The notes under the pieces were generated by a model. That model was not told the origin of the DNA and did no database searches. It saw only the letters and a list, made by a program, of their open reading frames with translations. Source: Tardiphaga sp. (GTDB lineage: Bacteria; Pseudomonadota; Alphaproteobacteria; Rhizobiales; Xanthobacteraceae). From it: 64,000 nucleotides of DNA. The position numbers and the translations under genes were made by a program. Shown here in pieces: positions 12,001-17,639 of the stretch; position 1 is the stretch's first letter; the number at the start of each line of letters is the position of its first letter. The stretch covers positions 1 through 64,000 of the forward strand of contig JASBVG010000105.1 in assembly GCA_030147505.1 (NCBI GenBank). The letters are read 5' to 3'.

Positions 12001-12139
12001 TTCAAGGGATGAGCGCCGTCGCAAAGACGATCAGAGGGCGCAGAACGCGAACAGTCCGTATCAGGTGCTCGGAGCTGGTGACATCAGCGCCGATGAAGCT
12101 AAGAGCATGATCGCCGAGCGACGGAGATCTCCGCAATAG
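2..12139 (+). CDS. Giant filamentous-haemagglutinin-type exoprotein (5' end outside window)
   Basis: The frame is open from base 2, so the true start lies upstream; the GTG at 224 is internal. The first codons encode a TPS/haemagglutinin-activity region (QAILNWQSFNVGARTTL, then VINQSGIIFGG, where NQSGI stands in for the classical NPNGI motif). The body is thousands of residues of Gly/Ala/Asp-rich beta-helix sequence with recurring GGTI, LTLSAG and DLTV strands. About 10.67-10.99 kb resembles the DUF3739 region of FHA-family outer-membrane proteins (RAGNDIIAPNLLAMHNN, AGPGTLVISAGRNI). The tail is acidic/basic and unstructured (DDSRDERRRKDD). Known role of the family: large secreted adhesin or exoprotein. 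There is no signal peptide in the window because the N-terminus is missing. Its six cysteines occur only as three close pairs. No tpsB gene is adjacent. A hairpin follows the stop. Confidence 0.93.
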   Translation, partial: APTQSVDGNGQTQVNIRQQAQQAILNWQSFNVGARTTLTFDQGGNANWVALNRVTNATAPSQILGNIRADGHVYVINQSGIIFGGNSEVNVGSLIASTAGITDEQFTTQGIYSTGSGSNFTPSFKAAGGKVVVEAGALIATRAPTSVTSGGGYVLMIGSQVENAGLIETPKGQTILAAGDDFILRRGLGTDANTSSTTRGHEISPVIAAGSANGLVRNNGLIFAQQGDITLAGRELVQSGALIATTSVNTRGTIHLLNRASDSAGSILLASGSVTTVLPELDSPETALDSQRDALIKASDAANLIRATSATGAFDNLSLLADRQDQSRIEIVTGGTITFKSGSQTAAQGGQIAASAGKQIIAEDGARLDVSGLRNVALAMASNNIKINLQGNELRDSPQNRDSEALKNNDVWIDVRALTLLPTGSGGYEGDRYYTRGGLLEVGGYLANTKHTIGEWTALGGTITLSAPEVIAQRGAVFDISGGSLDYAAGWIRSTNLIGSDGRRYSVDDAPADLRFRGFAGGFARTHNIQGREDERLTEVWTTVFDRGRTSLRWEDGYSVGRDAGRLILSAPTASFQASIVADTVTGERQTTRRAAATTDGYKLTQSTAAQNGTLALGNYDATGRRDLYNSDVRITDAAGAAGGTNTVWFDAKHLSEQNLGGLDLGTRGKITVDADVTLAGGADIRLIAPVIEIDARITAQSGSFTTTNVFRAPNTSNDLPLMQGDRSEVSLTAGAVIDLRGAWINQVLDPGASGHAFIDGGTVSLASSGDVKLAQGSVIDVSSGGVLARGGKLTGGKGGNVALRADVIGAARNGRLMMDGELRGYGVAGGGKLELETGGKVVIGGVAETGALRLDPALFQTGFANYTVNGHAGVTVAAGTQIDVSMPALTLAADATSVRTGASPDAALALWTPPLYLENAMKGTLTQRKGASLALRASPAQLLAADVGGAEIIVERGATITVDPGQKIAIAAPGQITIDGRLNAWGGEIAIDHLLLDTYDKSVHGRSIWIGDNAVLDVAARTYTAVDALGRTYGIVRNGGTIAIGGSPDFEDLTLTKTPDSFVVIRAGALLDASGTQATIDIPDGGLVKSSSSLNVASNGGTISLQSANGLVLDGTLRAAAGGAGAAGGTLKIALTGAAYSKSANPDPAVMAPREIAIVSTQGGRTISDQMQPGGAGLAYGKARLGVDQIVHGGFGNLALLANGLVTFEGGIDLNLSHSLRIHAGIGVAEGTARGATVRIAAPYVLLGQAPATAGFEGNDKIMPGLEHSVPSRDHDAASLGITADLIDVRGAYFAGAQGKLRVTGQNYARGGFRDVALTSRGDVRMLKNPGELGVGGSINSVLSAPVNLTVTAAQLYPGTRVGALVEAGATLTLARAAGTNPAVPYSVFGSIQLEGAVVNQGGVVRAPLGMIAVGKSAISGGTFTGSQTNILPGSITSVSAAGLMLPYGGTIDGLTYKFNGADVVLADALGTDNRAALARGISLRGLAIDVDQGAVLDLSGGGELLGAGFFSGRGGSVNILTTPLANANPSFGYSNANNTIYAIVPGFTGYAPSAASNDSAGTPTIGQQITVPAGVPGLPAGTYTLLPSNYALIPGAFRVEIGQQLTAGFAPAQMQTGTYIASGHLGIANTNVRAALPSQLLITPGDKVRTHSAFNEMDYNSFVVADAVRRGFPRGMITSDAKLLELMLSPGAGMTGKAALAFEGTALVAPEAGSKGYAGTLSVRSTDMSNIEILAAGQAPTSNANSVAIYADQLNAFGAGRMTIGGGLTTGGAVYGSNSISFGLDMANGIVIRSGAVLSAGEIFLIAAQANRATGSILIEQGATITTIGRGAVPFDSRDGYVYTPSEQAVFVVSNGWINLLPPTTASKSDNGPVAIDVGGCAAGSICRGETQLYSEGTIGAATNAAFTLRDSLRYGTRNLVLGVSAVNLGSAEALAAAGAAGKLPPGMALNQTVLANLLRGNTSVGAPALESLVLNARESVNIFGSVDLNTLNPATGKSSLDRLVFGAPAIYGYGAAGDKATITTGEFIWSGAVSDTKSSLTLPGSSTPQLPGAPVLDRLGDGALDVIADRVLLGYAPNTRPNPAFSADRIALGFAHVNFTASQSVSSSGKGALAVYHKQGGYQPGTGFAFSGGDLTIRTPMLTGAAGSFSDIKAGGAVVITGTGGAAGTNNALGAELKITGQSVTLDTAVVLPSGRLTLNATGDLVLTDGARIDMAGREVTLFDVKKYSWGGDVVLSSKDGNILMASGASIDLSARHNRAGTLAATALGTGAGYVDLAGSIHGSASGVYDAGGTYVPYTAAEIAVRAQTLADFAGLNTRLNAGEAFGARRFQIKQGSLVIGDEVKARQVEIVLDGGSLTVNGRIDASGFSVGAIRLAAKGDLTINGMLDAHGTGLRVDSYGKIIDSPNRAMVDLTTRDGRLTLASGARIDLRAGTNAANNDGRARGTLVLNAPRLGGNDVAIDVNGTPAIAGAKSIAINAFRSYDDAEPALVPDVNGGRPQQITQAYLDRIDAESRIFINAALGNSLLSARLAGLGSYHLRPGVEIVGKVSADNPNGDLTVVGDIDLSNHRYGPQSNILDENLRGFGEPGALVFRAAGNLNIHGSINDGFAPPPVTPDDNGWQLIEGRDTSGGKGATPFGGDIVVPIDGVRLEADTRFPAGATLNYEVKARPTTLPAGTTLPMQVTLTGTLVLSAGTVLGAEVITADGTVHTAGTVLPSELRLTAGSRLGAGFALRADAAVAAFTWPKGVKLTAELTASEGIELKQGSLIPSMTFVKLAGGTPVNLRPVGTGGIQGRNWSIAPMLREGSTSWDLTLTAGADLGSADVRARNVQGKGDIVLADTHNGVHSSSKTTTVFVGNMVFTDFGALYYGLNGPDDVGKRVDEAAALYGMTVEAFCSMEPGICGPEPRKLTEQGSLDWFGNSSWTGRSITDFERETGFVGWCDYGAYCEGGGTETTTTTYAYSHGTPGFSVLRTGTGDLTLSAGRDISMMSLFGVYTAGTNSELPGGSAANAPYNLPRGRNGDALLGKVQADGKYDGALDVYRAWYPDQGGNVLIDAVRDVIGDSMGNSAYSAAAFEGVWSTQTEAGSASAAVGNWLWRQGSGGTTGVGDIATSWWINFGTYTNEQTVTLAGPRLVGFTGIGTLGGGDLTVRAGRDAGMVDARGDSTFRSAGERFPRSQALNLAIGSTGRVVNGDLVLTGGGDLTLRTGGSLNPNLLASVVEGRTTKYQQLDLNGALVNLRGTLQVSTGRMGGIDLFTGYGGGGGGILPGSPFTASGGLFGAGAVLMLGDAVANIDTRGDLVLGGAGDPGRVKPLNSSPFIYNGTPQTGGGWSWFSLWTERTAINLFSAGGDLVPTLMPGARDVGSNAGFEWVNNLLGPKHAYMVYPSIFRAVAAGGDIKLGAGMTNYSDGSAISSGLLLAPGKSGQLEWLAGDSIYGGGYTVGMSGADTALPSPFRTAFRAKIGSVLVHNQSSDGTLFENLSDSTMSLFAFGPNTPVASGLHAGSGEPARIYAVGGDIVTLTFGASRKLNDTLYGRARSVGTWYEAATPVWMRAGNDIIAPNLLAMHNNLTDLSLIEAGHDVIYANAQVAGPGTLVISAGRNIRQDDKASVTSIGSVLSGKKDGLGAGIFMQAGIGSTQPDYAKLAALYLDPANVAIAGTPLADQPGKVVKTYERELAAWLKQRYGFEGSDEEDRAYFASLAQEQQAIFLRQVYFAELKAAGREYNEPNGPRRGSYLRGNRVIAAFLPETDANGDAINRGGDMVMFGGSGVRTLFGGDIEMLTPAGQTIIGVEGQLVPASAGVVTQGKGSISMYAKGSIPLGLSRVMTTYGGNILAWTATGDINAGRGAKTTVIYTPPKRSTDEYGNVELAPQVPSSGAGIATLNPIPEVLPGDIDLIAPLGTIDAGEAGIRVSGNVNLAALQILNAANIQVQGTATGIPTVQAPNISVALSSSNATAATQQTATPTQSGNAQPSVIIVEVLGYGGGSGDTPDDSRDERRRKDDQRAQNANSPYQVLGAGDISADEAKSMIAERRRSPQ

Positions 12140-12152
12140 TGACGGGGGAGAC

Positions 12153-12181
12153 GGAGGGGCCTCGTGATCCGAGACCTCTCC
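12153..12181 (+). terminator. Hairpin after giant exoprotein gene
   Basis: A 12-bp stem (12153-12164 with 12170-12181, one mismatch and one G-T pair) with a 5-nt loop starts 13 nt after the stop codon. No T-run follows, so it is a terminator-like or 3'-end-protecting hairpin rather than a textbook intrinsic terminator. Confidence 0.5.
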
Positions 12182-12340
12182 GAAGCAATGGCATGGTGCT
12201 GCGTTCGAGGCTCGGGCGCAATCGATGCGCCAGGTAATGCAGGCTCGTTTTCCCATCAAAGCAGTCCCGATCACATCGCATTCACTGCGATCATGACCGG
12301 GGATGTCACGTACAGACTAGCGCGTTGCATTTTACCGAGA

Positions 12341-12415
12341 TGGCGCTCCCTAGCGGAATCGAACCGCTCTCTCCACCGTGAAAGGGTGGCGTCCTAACCG
12401 ATAGACGAAGGGAGC
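12341..12415 (-). tRNA. tRNA-Glu (UUC)
   Basis: Read on the minus strand this folds as a standard tRNA: acceptor GCTCCCT pairs with AGGGAGC, discriminator G, encoded CCA. The anticodon loop is CTTTCAC with anticodon TTC at 12380-12382, and the T-arm contains GGTTCGATTCC. The D-arm (GTCTATCGGTTAGGAC) is typical of tRNA-Glu. It lies downstream of, and convergent with, the giant exoprotein gene. Confidence 0.97.
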
Positions 12416-12736
12416 AAAAACGTCGGCACCGCCAACATCCGCAATCGGACGAGGTGACCGGCATTTTGCACGGCTAGAAAAATGGCTTGAACATCAGTGT
12501 GTTACGATGGTCTGCCAGAATTCTGCGCCGGTCGGAAACAAATCAGTCCGGCGTCAGTGGGCGAACGTATAGTGACCTTTGACGGCGTCGGCAAGTCATC
12601 TGATACGGCAATTTGCAAGTTCGTCATCAGATGGGGATATCGGCGCCGCTCGCACCGACATTGCCAAGTTTGAGGCGGATCGCAACGCTTCCTCAAGCCT
12701 GTCGTTCTACAGTCTGGCGGGGGCGCGGAGACCACA
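12416..12736. other. Intergenic region upstream of PilZ gene
   Basis: No convincing gene. It contains a perfect 8-bp inverted repeat (CATCTGAT at 12597-12604, ATCAGATG at 12626-12633, 21-nt spacer) about 100 nt before the PilZ start, which could be an operator or part of a leader structure. The tRNA-Glu promoter must also lie here, read leftward. Confidence 0.5.
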
Positions 12737-12991
12737 ATGGCGGTAACGAAAAAGCGCGATGTCCGGCGGTCGGTTCACCAGGCCGGCTGGATCACGCTGG
12801 ATGGCGGTTTTGCCGCGCGTCCATGCAATGTGCTGGACCTGTCGTCCAGCGGAGCGAAGCTGGTCGTGGAAGATCCGACCTCGGTCGGCAACAGGATGCG
12901 ACTGGCCTTTTCGCGCGACGCCCGCACGGGGCGAAATTGCGAAGTGGTGTGGCGACGCGGCAAGACTCTTGGCGTTCGTTTTCTCGGCTAG
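12737..12991 (+). CDS. Small PilZ-domain protein
   Basis: 84 residues that are essentially one PilZ domain. The two c-di-GMP contact motifs are visible: RxxxR at R7-R11 and DxSxxG at D34-G39 (DLSSSG). The C-terminal half has the usual pattern of a Cys followed by VVWRRGKTLGVRFLG. Single-domain PilZ proteins act as c-di-GMP-dependent effectors through a protein partner; none can be named here. The ATG at 12737 gives the usual length for the family. A 50-residue membrane peptide gene follows after 5 nt and may be co-transcribed. Both motifs are intact, so c-di-GMP binding is expected (inference). Confidence 0.9.
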   Translation: MAVTKKRDVRRSVHQAGWITLDGGFAARPCNVLDLSSSGAKLVVEDPTSVGNRMRLAFSRDARTGRNCEVVWRRGKTLGVRFLG

Positions 12992-12996
12992 CTGCG

Positions 12997-13149
12997 ATGC
13001 ATCCGGAAATCATCGTCCCACTATTGATGGGTTGCGCGCTGCTCTGGTGGATTGGCCGTAGCATGGGCTGGACAACGCGTCTGATGGTGATCGCCATCAC
13101 CCTGGTTGTTATCGTCGGCATCGTGCTGATCGAGCGGGCAACCCAGTAA
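12997..13149 (+). CDS. 50-residue two-helix membrane peptide
   Basis: The ORF begins with ATG five nt after the PilZ stop. The peptide has two hydrophobic stretches, roughly residues 5-21 (IIVPLLMGCALLWWIGR) and 29-45 (LMVIAITLVVIVGIVLI), separated by a short polar turn, so it should be an integral membrane peptide. I do not recognise a family. Tight spacing to the PilZ gene suggests an operon. No obvious Shine-Dalgarno is visible, so coupling to the upstream gene is possible. It is convergent with the GST gene, 4 nt away. Confidence 0.6.
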   Translation: MHPEIIVPLLMGCALLWWIGRSMGWTTRLMVIAITLVVIVGIVLIERATQ

Positions 13150-13153
13150 AGCA

Positions 13154-13801
13154 TCAGCTCAGCGGCGGGGACACCCACGAAACGAAACCGGGACGCTGTG
13201 AGACGGTGCCGTACCAGCGCTGCAGATGTGCAAGATCGGGGCGCGCAACGCCTTCCACGCCGAACCAGCGCCGCGCATAGCAGCCGATCACGAGATCTGC
13301 GAGGCTGAAGGCATTGCCTTCGAGATAGTCGCGTCCGGCGAGCTGGGCGTCGATCATCGCCCAGAGCTTGCCATTTTCGTCGGCCGTCTTCTGCAGCGCC
13401 GCCATGTCGCGCTGCGCCGCCGGCGTACGCACGAGACCCCAGAACAACGGCCGCTCGGCCGGTTGCAACGTGCTCAATACCCAGTCGAGCCAGCGCTCGA
13501 TACCGGCGCGGATTCTTGGCTCAGCCGGATAGAGTTTTGCGTTGCCATCGAAAGTGAGCGCGAGATAGCGGATGATGGCGTTAGATTCCCACAGAGAGAA
13601 ATCACCGTGCCGGAGCGTCGGCACGCGCCCGTTCGGGTTCATCGCCAGATAGTCGGCCTCGGTGTTGCGGCCAAATTGCATGCCGGCATCGACGCGCTCG
13701 AACGCGAGATCGAGTTCGTGGAAACACCACAGGACCTTCTGCACATTGACCGAATTGGCGCGGCCCCAGAGTTGCAACGGCGGGGAAGAGGAGCGGGGCA
13801 C
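13154..13801 (-). CDS. Glutathione S-transferase family protein
   Basis: About 215 residues. The N-terminal thioredoxin-like domain carries the hallmarks NPNGRVPTL (cis-Pro region) and ESNAIIRYLA (glutathione gamma-glutamyl contact). The C-terminal helical domain has SLADLVIGCYARRW. Cytosolic detoxification or thiol-transfer role by family; substrate unknown. The reading frame extends further upstream, but the GTG at 13801 has AAGGAA about 7 nt before it and puts the beta-1 strand (LQLWGRANSVNVQKV) near the N-terminus as usual, so I prefer it. Confidence 0.9.
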   Translation of the reverse strand: MPRSSSPPLQLWGRANSVNVQKVLWCFHELDLAFERVDAGMQFGRNTEADYLAMNPNGRVPTLRHGDFSLWESNAIIRYLALTFDGNAKLYPAEPRIRAGIERWLDWVLSTLQPAERPLFWGLVRTPAAQRDMAALQKTADENGKLWAMIDAQLAGRDYLEGNAFSLADLVIGCYARRWFGVEGVARPDLAHLQRWYGTVSQRPGFVSWVSPPLS

Positions 13802-13904
13802 GACGATATTTCCTTGCGATTTCCAACGCCGATGATGTAGCCGGCATTGCCACGCGCTCACAAGTGCGGCCTGCTCGCGGCAGGCATGAAAGATCGGTGG
13901 CTGA

Positions 13905-13938
13905 AAACCGAACGGGCTCCGCAAACACGGAGCCCGTT
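13905..13938 (-). terminator. Intrinsic terminator-like hairpin
   Basis: A perfect 11-bp inverted repeat (13911-13921 with 13928-13938, 6-nt loop). On the minus strand it is followed by CGGTTTTC. It lies 37 nt downstream of the 26-residue gene and upstream of the GST gene, so it probably ends the former's transcript. Confidence 0.7.
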
Positions 13939-13974
13939 CATTGTCAGCTGTCTTGATCTGGTGGATGACCCGTG

Positions 13975-14055
13975 TCACCGGCCGAAGAACAGCCAGAGCA
14001 GGATGATCACCGGAATCGGCACACCCAGCATCCAAAGCAGAATTCCTCGTCCCAT
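13975..14055 (-). CDS. 26-residue single-pass membrane peptide
   Basis: A short ORF with a strong GGAGG 8 nt before the ATG at 14055. The product is almost entirely one transmembrane helix (MGRGILLWMLGVPIPVIILL then WLFFGR), with a short basic N-terminus. I recall similar tiny ORFs in related rhizobia but cannot name a function. The strong ribosome binding site, its own downstream terminator and the clean hydrophobic profile argue that it is real. Confidence 0.7.
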   Translation of the reverse strand: MGRGILLWMLGVPIPVIILLWLFFGR

Positions 14056-14143
14056 TGCTCAGCCTCCTTTATCTTGATGTCGCATCCTCAACGTTACTGA
14101 TGATGCGGAGTTCCGGGCGGCTGTGCAGATCGTGTCTGTTCGA

Positions 14144-14593
14144 TCACCAGTGGCCGGTGTTTGGCATGGAGCTCCAAGGCTCCTGGGGCGACAGGGCATC
14201 GCCCCTCTGCAGAATCTCGATGGAGTGCAGATCCGGGGAACGAACGAAAGCCATCTGGCCGTCGCGCGGCGGACGATTGATAGTGATGCCGAGCTTCATC
14301 AGGCGATCACAGGTGGCGTAGATATCATCGACTTCGTAAGCGAGATGGCCGAAATAGCGGTCTTCGCCATAGGTTTCTTCGTCCCAGTTATAGGTGAGTT
14401 CGACAAGCGGAGCGCCGCGGCCGGTCTGGCCAGCCAGGGCCGGCACGTCCTCGTCGGCGGCAAGGAAGACCAGCGTGAATCTGGCCTTGTCGTTATCGAT
14501 GCGGCGGACCTCCTTGAGGCCTAGCGCGTCAGCGTAGAATTTGAGAGCGACGTCGAGGCTGCGGACGCGAAGCATCGTGTGCAGGAAACGCAT
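14144..14593 (-). CDS. gloA: Lactoylglutathione lyase (glyoxalase I)
   Basis: 149 residues, VOC superfamily. It isomerises the hemithioacetal of methylglyoxal and glutathione to S-lactoylglutathione. The four metal ligands expected for bacterial Ni-type glyoxalase I are present: H5 (FLHTML), E65 (LVELTYNW), H83 (FGHLAYEV) and E126 (SIEILQR). The YFGHLAYEV and NWDE features are typical of GloA. The start is supported by GGAG 8 nt upstream of the ATG. No glyoxalase II gene is seen nearby. Confidence 0.95.
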   Translation of the reverse strand: MRFLHTMLRVRSLDVALKFYADALGLKEVRRIDNDKARFTLVFLAADEDVPALAGQTGRGAPLVELTYNWDEETYGEDRYFGHLAYEVDDIYATCDRLMKLGITINRPPRDGQMAFVRSPDLHSIEILQRGDALSPQEPWSSMPNTGHW

Positions 14594-14686
14594 GGGATGA
14601 TCTCCATGAGGGAAGGCAGTTACGAAGCCGACAGGCTACGATGGCATCCCATAGCAGCTAAATGCGACGAGCGGCAGTGGCGGTCG

Positions 14687-14905
14687 TCAGGCAGTGACAT
14701 CGACAATGGCAGGGATATCGATCTCTCGCTTGTGCCAGACGATGAAATCCTTGCGTGGATTTCGCCATGTATATTCGTCTCCCTTCGATGCAAGGTGAGA
14801 CAGTACAGCCGAGTGAGCTTGATCCTCGCTTGCCGCCTCGACAATCACCTCGGTTGATTCCTCGACAGAGCGCACCACCACGATGCTGTAGAATTTTCTG
14901 GCCAT
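14687..14905 (-). CDS. Small hypothetical protein, 72 residues
   Basis: Starts MARKFYSIVVVRSVEEST and has an alternating beta/alpha pattern (FYSIVVVRS, TEVIVEAAS, DQAHSAVLSHLAS), suggesting a small ferredoxin-like fold. I do not recognise the family. The ribosome binding site is weak. It lies between gloA and the PAS gene on the same strand and could be part of a loose operon. Codon use resembles its neighbours. Confidence 0.55.
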   Translation of the reverse strand: MARKFYSIVVVRSVEESTEVIVEAASEDQAHSAVLSHLASKGDEYTWRNPRKDFIVWHKREIDIPAIVDVTA

Positions 14906-14966
14906 GATGGGTCAACAGACGACTTTGTGAGGCGTTCCAGCTCGCTGTATCTCGCCGCTACAGGTA

Positions 14967-15491
14967 CTACTGCGGCGCGATGCTAAGGTGATTGTCGTCA
15001 ATCTTCTCGCGGGTGATTTTGACAAAAGCGCCAGGGAAGCGAACGGGATTGCCTGCCTCGTCGAAAGTGCAGCGGCCGCGCGCATAGACCCAATGCACCT
15101 GATCGTTCGCGACGATCCGATATTCCATCGAAAAGATGTGACCTGTCTTCATCACGCGATCGATTTCGGTAGAGAGCGCATCGGCATCTTCTGGGTGGAT
15201 AGCTGCCAGCCATTTCTCAAGCGGCAAGCCGAGGGTGCCTTGTTCTTCGGAAATGCCGAATAGCCCGGCGGCGGGCCCATCAGCATAAACACGATCGTTG
15301 AGGATGTCCCAATCCCAGGTGCCGACCAACTGCTCTCTGATGTCCGATGCCGGATCAGCATACCGTGTGCCTGTCTCAGTAGCTTCGAGCGCGGCCATAC
15401 GGAGAAGTTGTGCAAGGAGGTCGTGACGATTGAGAGCTGCTGCCTCTGCCAGTTCGCGGCAAATCTGGGATATCGCTCGTTCGTGGATCAT
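14967..15491 (-). CDS. PAS-domain protein
   Basis: 174 residues. A short N-terminal helical region (ISQICRELAEAAALNRHDLL) precedes one PAS fold of the PAS_3 type (GTWDWDILNDRVYAD, IHPEDADALS, EYRIVANDQVHWVYARG, GAFVKITREK). No output domain follows, so it must sense or signal through a partner. The ATG at 15491 has GGAG about 8 nt upstream (CCGGAGTCCAGC); the frame extends further upstream without a good start. The ligand or cofactor cannot be read from sequence. Confidence 0.85.
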   Translation of the reverse strand: MIHERAISQICRELAEAAALNRHDLLAQLLRMAALEATETGTRYADPASDIREQLVGTWDWDILNDRVYADGPAAGLFGISEEQGTLGLPLEKWLAAIHPEDADALSTEIDRVMKTGHIFSMEYRIVANDQVHWVYARGRCTFDEAGNPVRFPGAFVKITREKIDDNHLSIAPQ

Positions 15492-15651
15492 GCTGGACTC
15501 CGGAACGAATTGCCCGATAGTCGTATTATTGTATCGGATGCGAACATATTCAATCTGACGTGCCGGAGAAGGTTCCGACGTTCGCCTGCACAACTTGGGA
15601 GCGATCGTCGTGTGGCGATTTGGACGCGCCTCCGATGAGGAGGCATTGAAG

Positions 15652-15777
15652 ATGGTTGTCGCTTACCTCAGTATTAACGAACCGGAGCGTCGACGCGAGA
15701 TTTTCGATCTGGCCGAAAAATATGCCCGCGAAACCAAGGTGCCGCCCATCTCTCAAGACAATTTCCAGAACGAGTAA
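15652..15777 (+). CDS. Small hypothetical protein, 41 residues
   Basis: The ATG at 15652 is preceded by GAGGAGG at good spacing, which is why I reject the longer frame beginning at 15595. The product (MVVAYLSINEPERRREIFDL and 21 more residues, ending DNFQNE) is a soluble, highly charged helix. It is divergent from the PAS gene. Function unknown. Confidence 0.5.
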   Translation: MVVAYLSINEPERRREIFDLAEKYARETKVPPISQDNFQNE

Positions 15778-15966
15778 ATTGCTGAAAGTGTAGCAAGCGA
15801 ATCCGGCTCCAGTTCGGAAGATTGCCCGCGCGGTCGATATTAAGATCTGGAAATGGCTTCGGTAAAATGTGATGAAGCGGAAACCCGCGCCAGTTACGTT
15901 AAAACTGAAGTGTAGTTGCGCACGGGAAAGTGTCGGTTATGGATGATCAAAGGCGAGGATCAGACC

Positions 15967-16152
15967 ATGTCCGCTTCGTTTCACAATGCCGACAAGCCTA
16001 CCCACCGGCGCGTGATGGTGGTCGGGCTTATACTTTGCGCAGTGTTTGTCGCAATCAGCTTTCTCGCACGACCGCAGCCCCAAACGGACTACGTGCTGGT
16101 GAAAGCTGACAAGCTTGTTCGCACTGCTGGCCAGCCTGTGAAAGCCAATTGA
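15967..16152 (+). CDS. Small single-pass membrane protein, 61 residues
   Basis: ATG with a GAGG-containing leader. Residues about 16-34 form a hydrophobic helix (VMVVGLILCAVFVAISFLA), with a basic N-terminus and a roughly 25-residue periplasmic tail (QPQTDYVLVKADKLVRTAG). Topology N-in/C-out is likely. No family recognised. Confidence 0.6.
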   Translation: MSASFHNADKPTHRRVMVVGLILCAVFVAISFLARPQPQTDYVLVKADKLVRTAGQPVKAN

Positions 16153-16649
16153 CTGCGCAAATGAAATTCAGCTGAAATTCAGCGCTTGCTCGGTGTAAGA
16201 GGTACGATCGCCCCGCAGGCGCTAGAACCGCGTTCAGTCCACAGATTACTATCGCCTCGCCGAGCAGTAGGCTGTTATCTTCTTCGCGCGGTCCTCAGCG
16301 CCCGCAGGCGCCTGCGTTAGGGCTCAGATTTCGCGATCGCACTCAGCCTCGCGCTTCGCGGGTGAATCATCATCGAGCCGGTGCGCCCGATATGCCCTGC
16401 GGGCCTGTAATTGATCCCAAGCGCCCTTGCGGAGGTGCAGTTCGCCGTAAGGCGGCGGATTAGGCTGCACGTTGATGGTCGGTACGGTGAGGGCGCGCAA
16501 GGTCATGGATGACCAATGCAAAACGAAATCGCCGGTTCGATATCACGACCAGTCATGCTTAACGATTCGTTGCGACGGGCGGCGGGTTGTCGAAGAAAGA
16601 CAGCGCCCCGAAGACGCTGCGGCAAGGGATGCCTTGACGCAACCGCCGG
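16153..16649. other. Non-coding gap of about 500 nt
   Basis: Convergent intergenic region. It contains a 14-bp perfect palindrome (CGCAGGCGCCTGCG, 16303-16316). A 65-codon minus-strand frame (16324-16521) lacks a ribosome binding site and has no recognisable composition, so I do not call it. Confidence 0.5.
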
Positions 16650-17015
16650 TCAGATGCCGAAAGGCACGCCATAATAATCGTTGATGGATCGCGCTCGTGA
16701 GGCGTCGGCCCAGTTCCAGTCGCTGTCATCTTCGTATCTGGGAGCGCGCTCCAGCTGCTCCTGCGTCACGCCGGTTCGGTAGCCGCCCAGGTCGGTGTCA
16801 TATTTCAACGACTGCCAGGGCAGGGGATAATGGTCGTCGCCAATACCCATAAAGCCGCCGAACGACAGTACGGCATAGGACACCCGACCGCTTTTCTTGT
16901 CGATCATCACCCGCTCAATCGAACCGATTTTCCGATCATTGGCGCCGAATACGGCAGTGCCTTCGACCTTGTCGCTGCCGATGAGATTGCCTTGCTCGCT
17001 TGCTTCCAGTGCCAT
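16650..17015 (-). CDS. PRC-barrel domain protein
   Basis: 121 residues. Residues about 10-75 form a PRC-barrel (LIGSDKVEGTAVF, IGSIERVMIDKKSGRVSYAV, FMGIGDDHYPLPWQSLKYD), followed by the usual YRTGVTQEQLERAP segment. Stand-alone PRC-barrel proteins of this type are common in rhizobia and are often linked to stress responses, but the biochemical role is not established. ATG at 17015 has GGAG 8 nt upstream. The small gene 17075-17320 lies upstream on the same strand, 59 nt away, so they may share a transcript. Confidence 0.88.
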   Translation of the reverse strand: MALEASEQGNLIGSDKVEGTAVFGANDRKIGSIERVMIDKKSGRVSYAVLSFGGFMGIGDDHYPLPWQSLKYDTDLGGYRTGVTQEQLERAPRYEDDSDWNWADASRARSINDYYGVPFGI

Positions 17016-17074
17016 GGTCGATCTCCGTGTTGGATCACCGGCCCAACATGCGGTCGGACGAAACGTTCCCGAAA

Positions 17075-17320
17075 TCAGCGGCTCGCAACGAGACGCAGCC
17101 GGGGCTTTAGCGACGCTTTCAGCTCTTCGTTGAGTTGCAGCACGCGTGGATCTCGGGAGCGCGCGGCACAGGTCGCAAACTGATTTACGGAGCGTGCGAG
17201 CGCCGAGCGTTCTTCGCGGGTACGCGTCACCTTCGGATGAGAGAGCCGCAAAACCATTCCGCCGAGATTTACCAGCAATTCGTCCAGCGCCGTATCGATC
17301 CTGGCGATCTGTTCCATCAT
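17075..17320 (-). CDS. Small hypothetical helical protein, 81 residues
   Basis: I chose the ATG at 17320 because GGAG sits 8 nt upstream. The product is mostly helical (MMEQIARIDTALDELLVNLG, EERSALARSVNQFATCAA, QLNEELKASLKP) with no signal or membrane segment. Function unknown. It precedes the PRC-barrel gene in the same direction. Confidence 0.6.
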   Translation of the reverse strand: MMEQIARIDTALDELLVNLGGMVLRLSHPKVTRTREERSALARSVNQFATCAARSRDPRVLQLNEELKASLKPRLRLVASR

Positions 17321-17639
17321 CGGTGTTGCTCCAGTGTTCGAAGATGCGCATCGATGACAATGCACCTTCATCATCATTTCATCGTCGGGAGGAAAGCGCC
17401 TGCGTGATGGGCCGTTCCGAACGGCGGCCGTCTATGGTGAACAGTGGATTAAGCGCATCGGGGGGGCATTGATGCGCGGAGCTGCTGCGCGTCTGCATGC
17501 GGACGGGATGTGGCGGGCGAATGAGTAAGAGAGCGTATCGCGCATGCAGTCGCAGGAACGTGCGTATCGAACTGAGGCAGCCCTGAAACCAACAAAAAGC
17601 ATGCGCGTTATCCGCGCAGTGAACACGGGAGAACTTCTC
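17321..17639. other. Divergent intergenic region
   Basis: No gene that I can support; overlapping frames here are shadows without ribosome binding sites. It must hold the promoters for the leftward 81-residue gene and the rightward Gly/Tyr-rich gene. Confidence 0.5.

Noticed and set aside
12164-12397. 77-codon plus-strand ORF
   Set aside because: It runs through most of the tRNA-Glu gene on the other strand and has no independent support.
16324-16521. 65-codon minus-strand ORF
   Set aside because: No ribosome binding site and no recognisable composition; it lies in a convergent intergenic region with a palindrome. Not enough to call it a gene.
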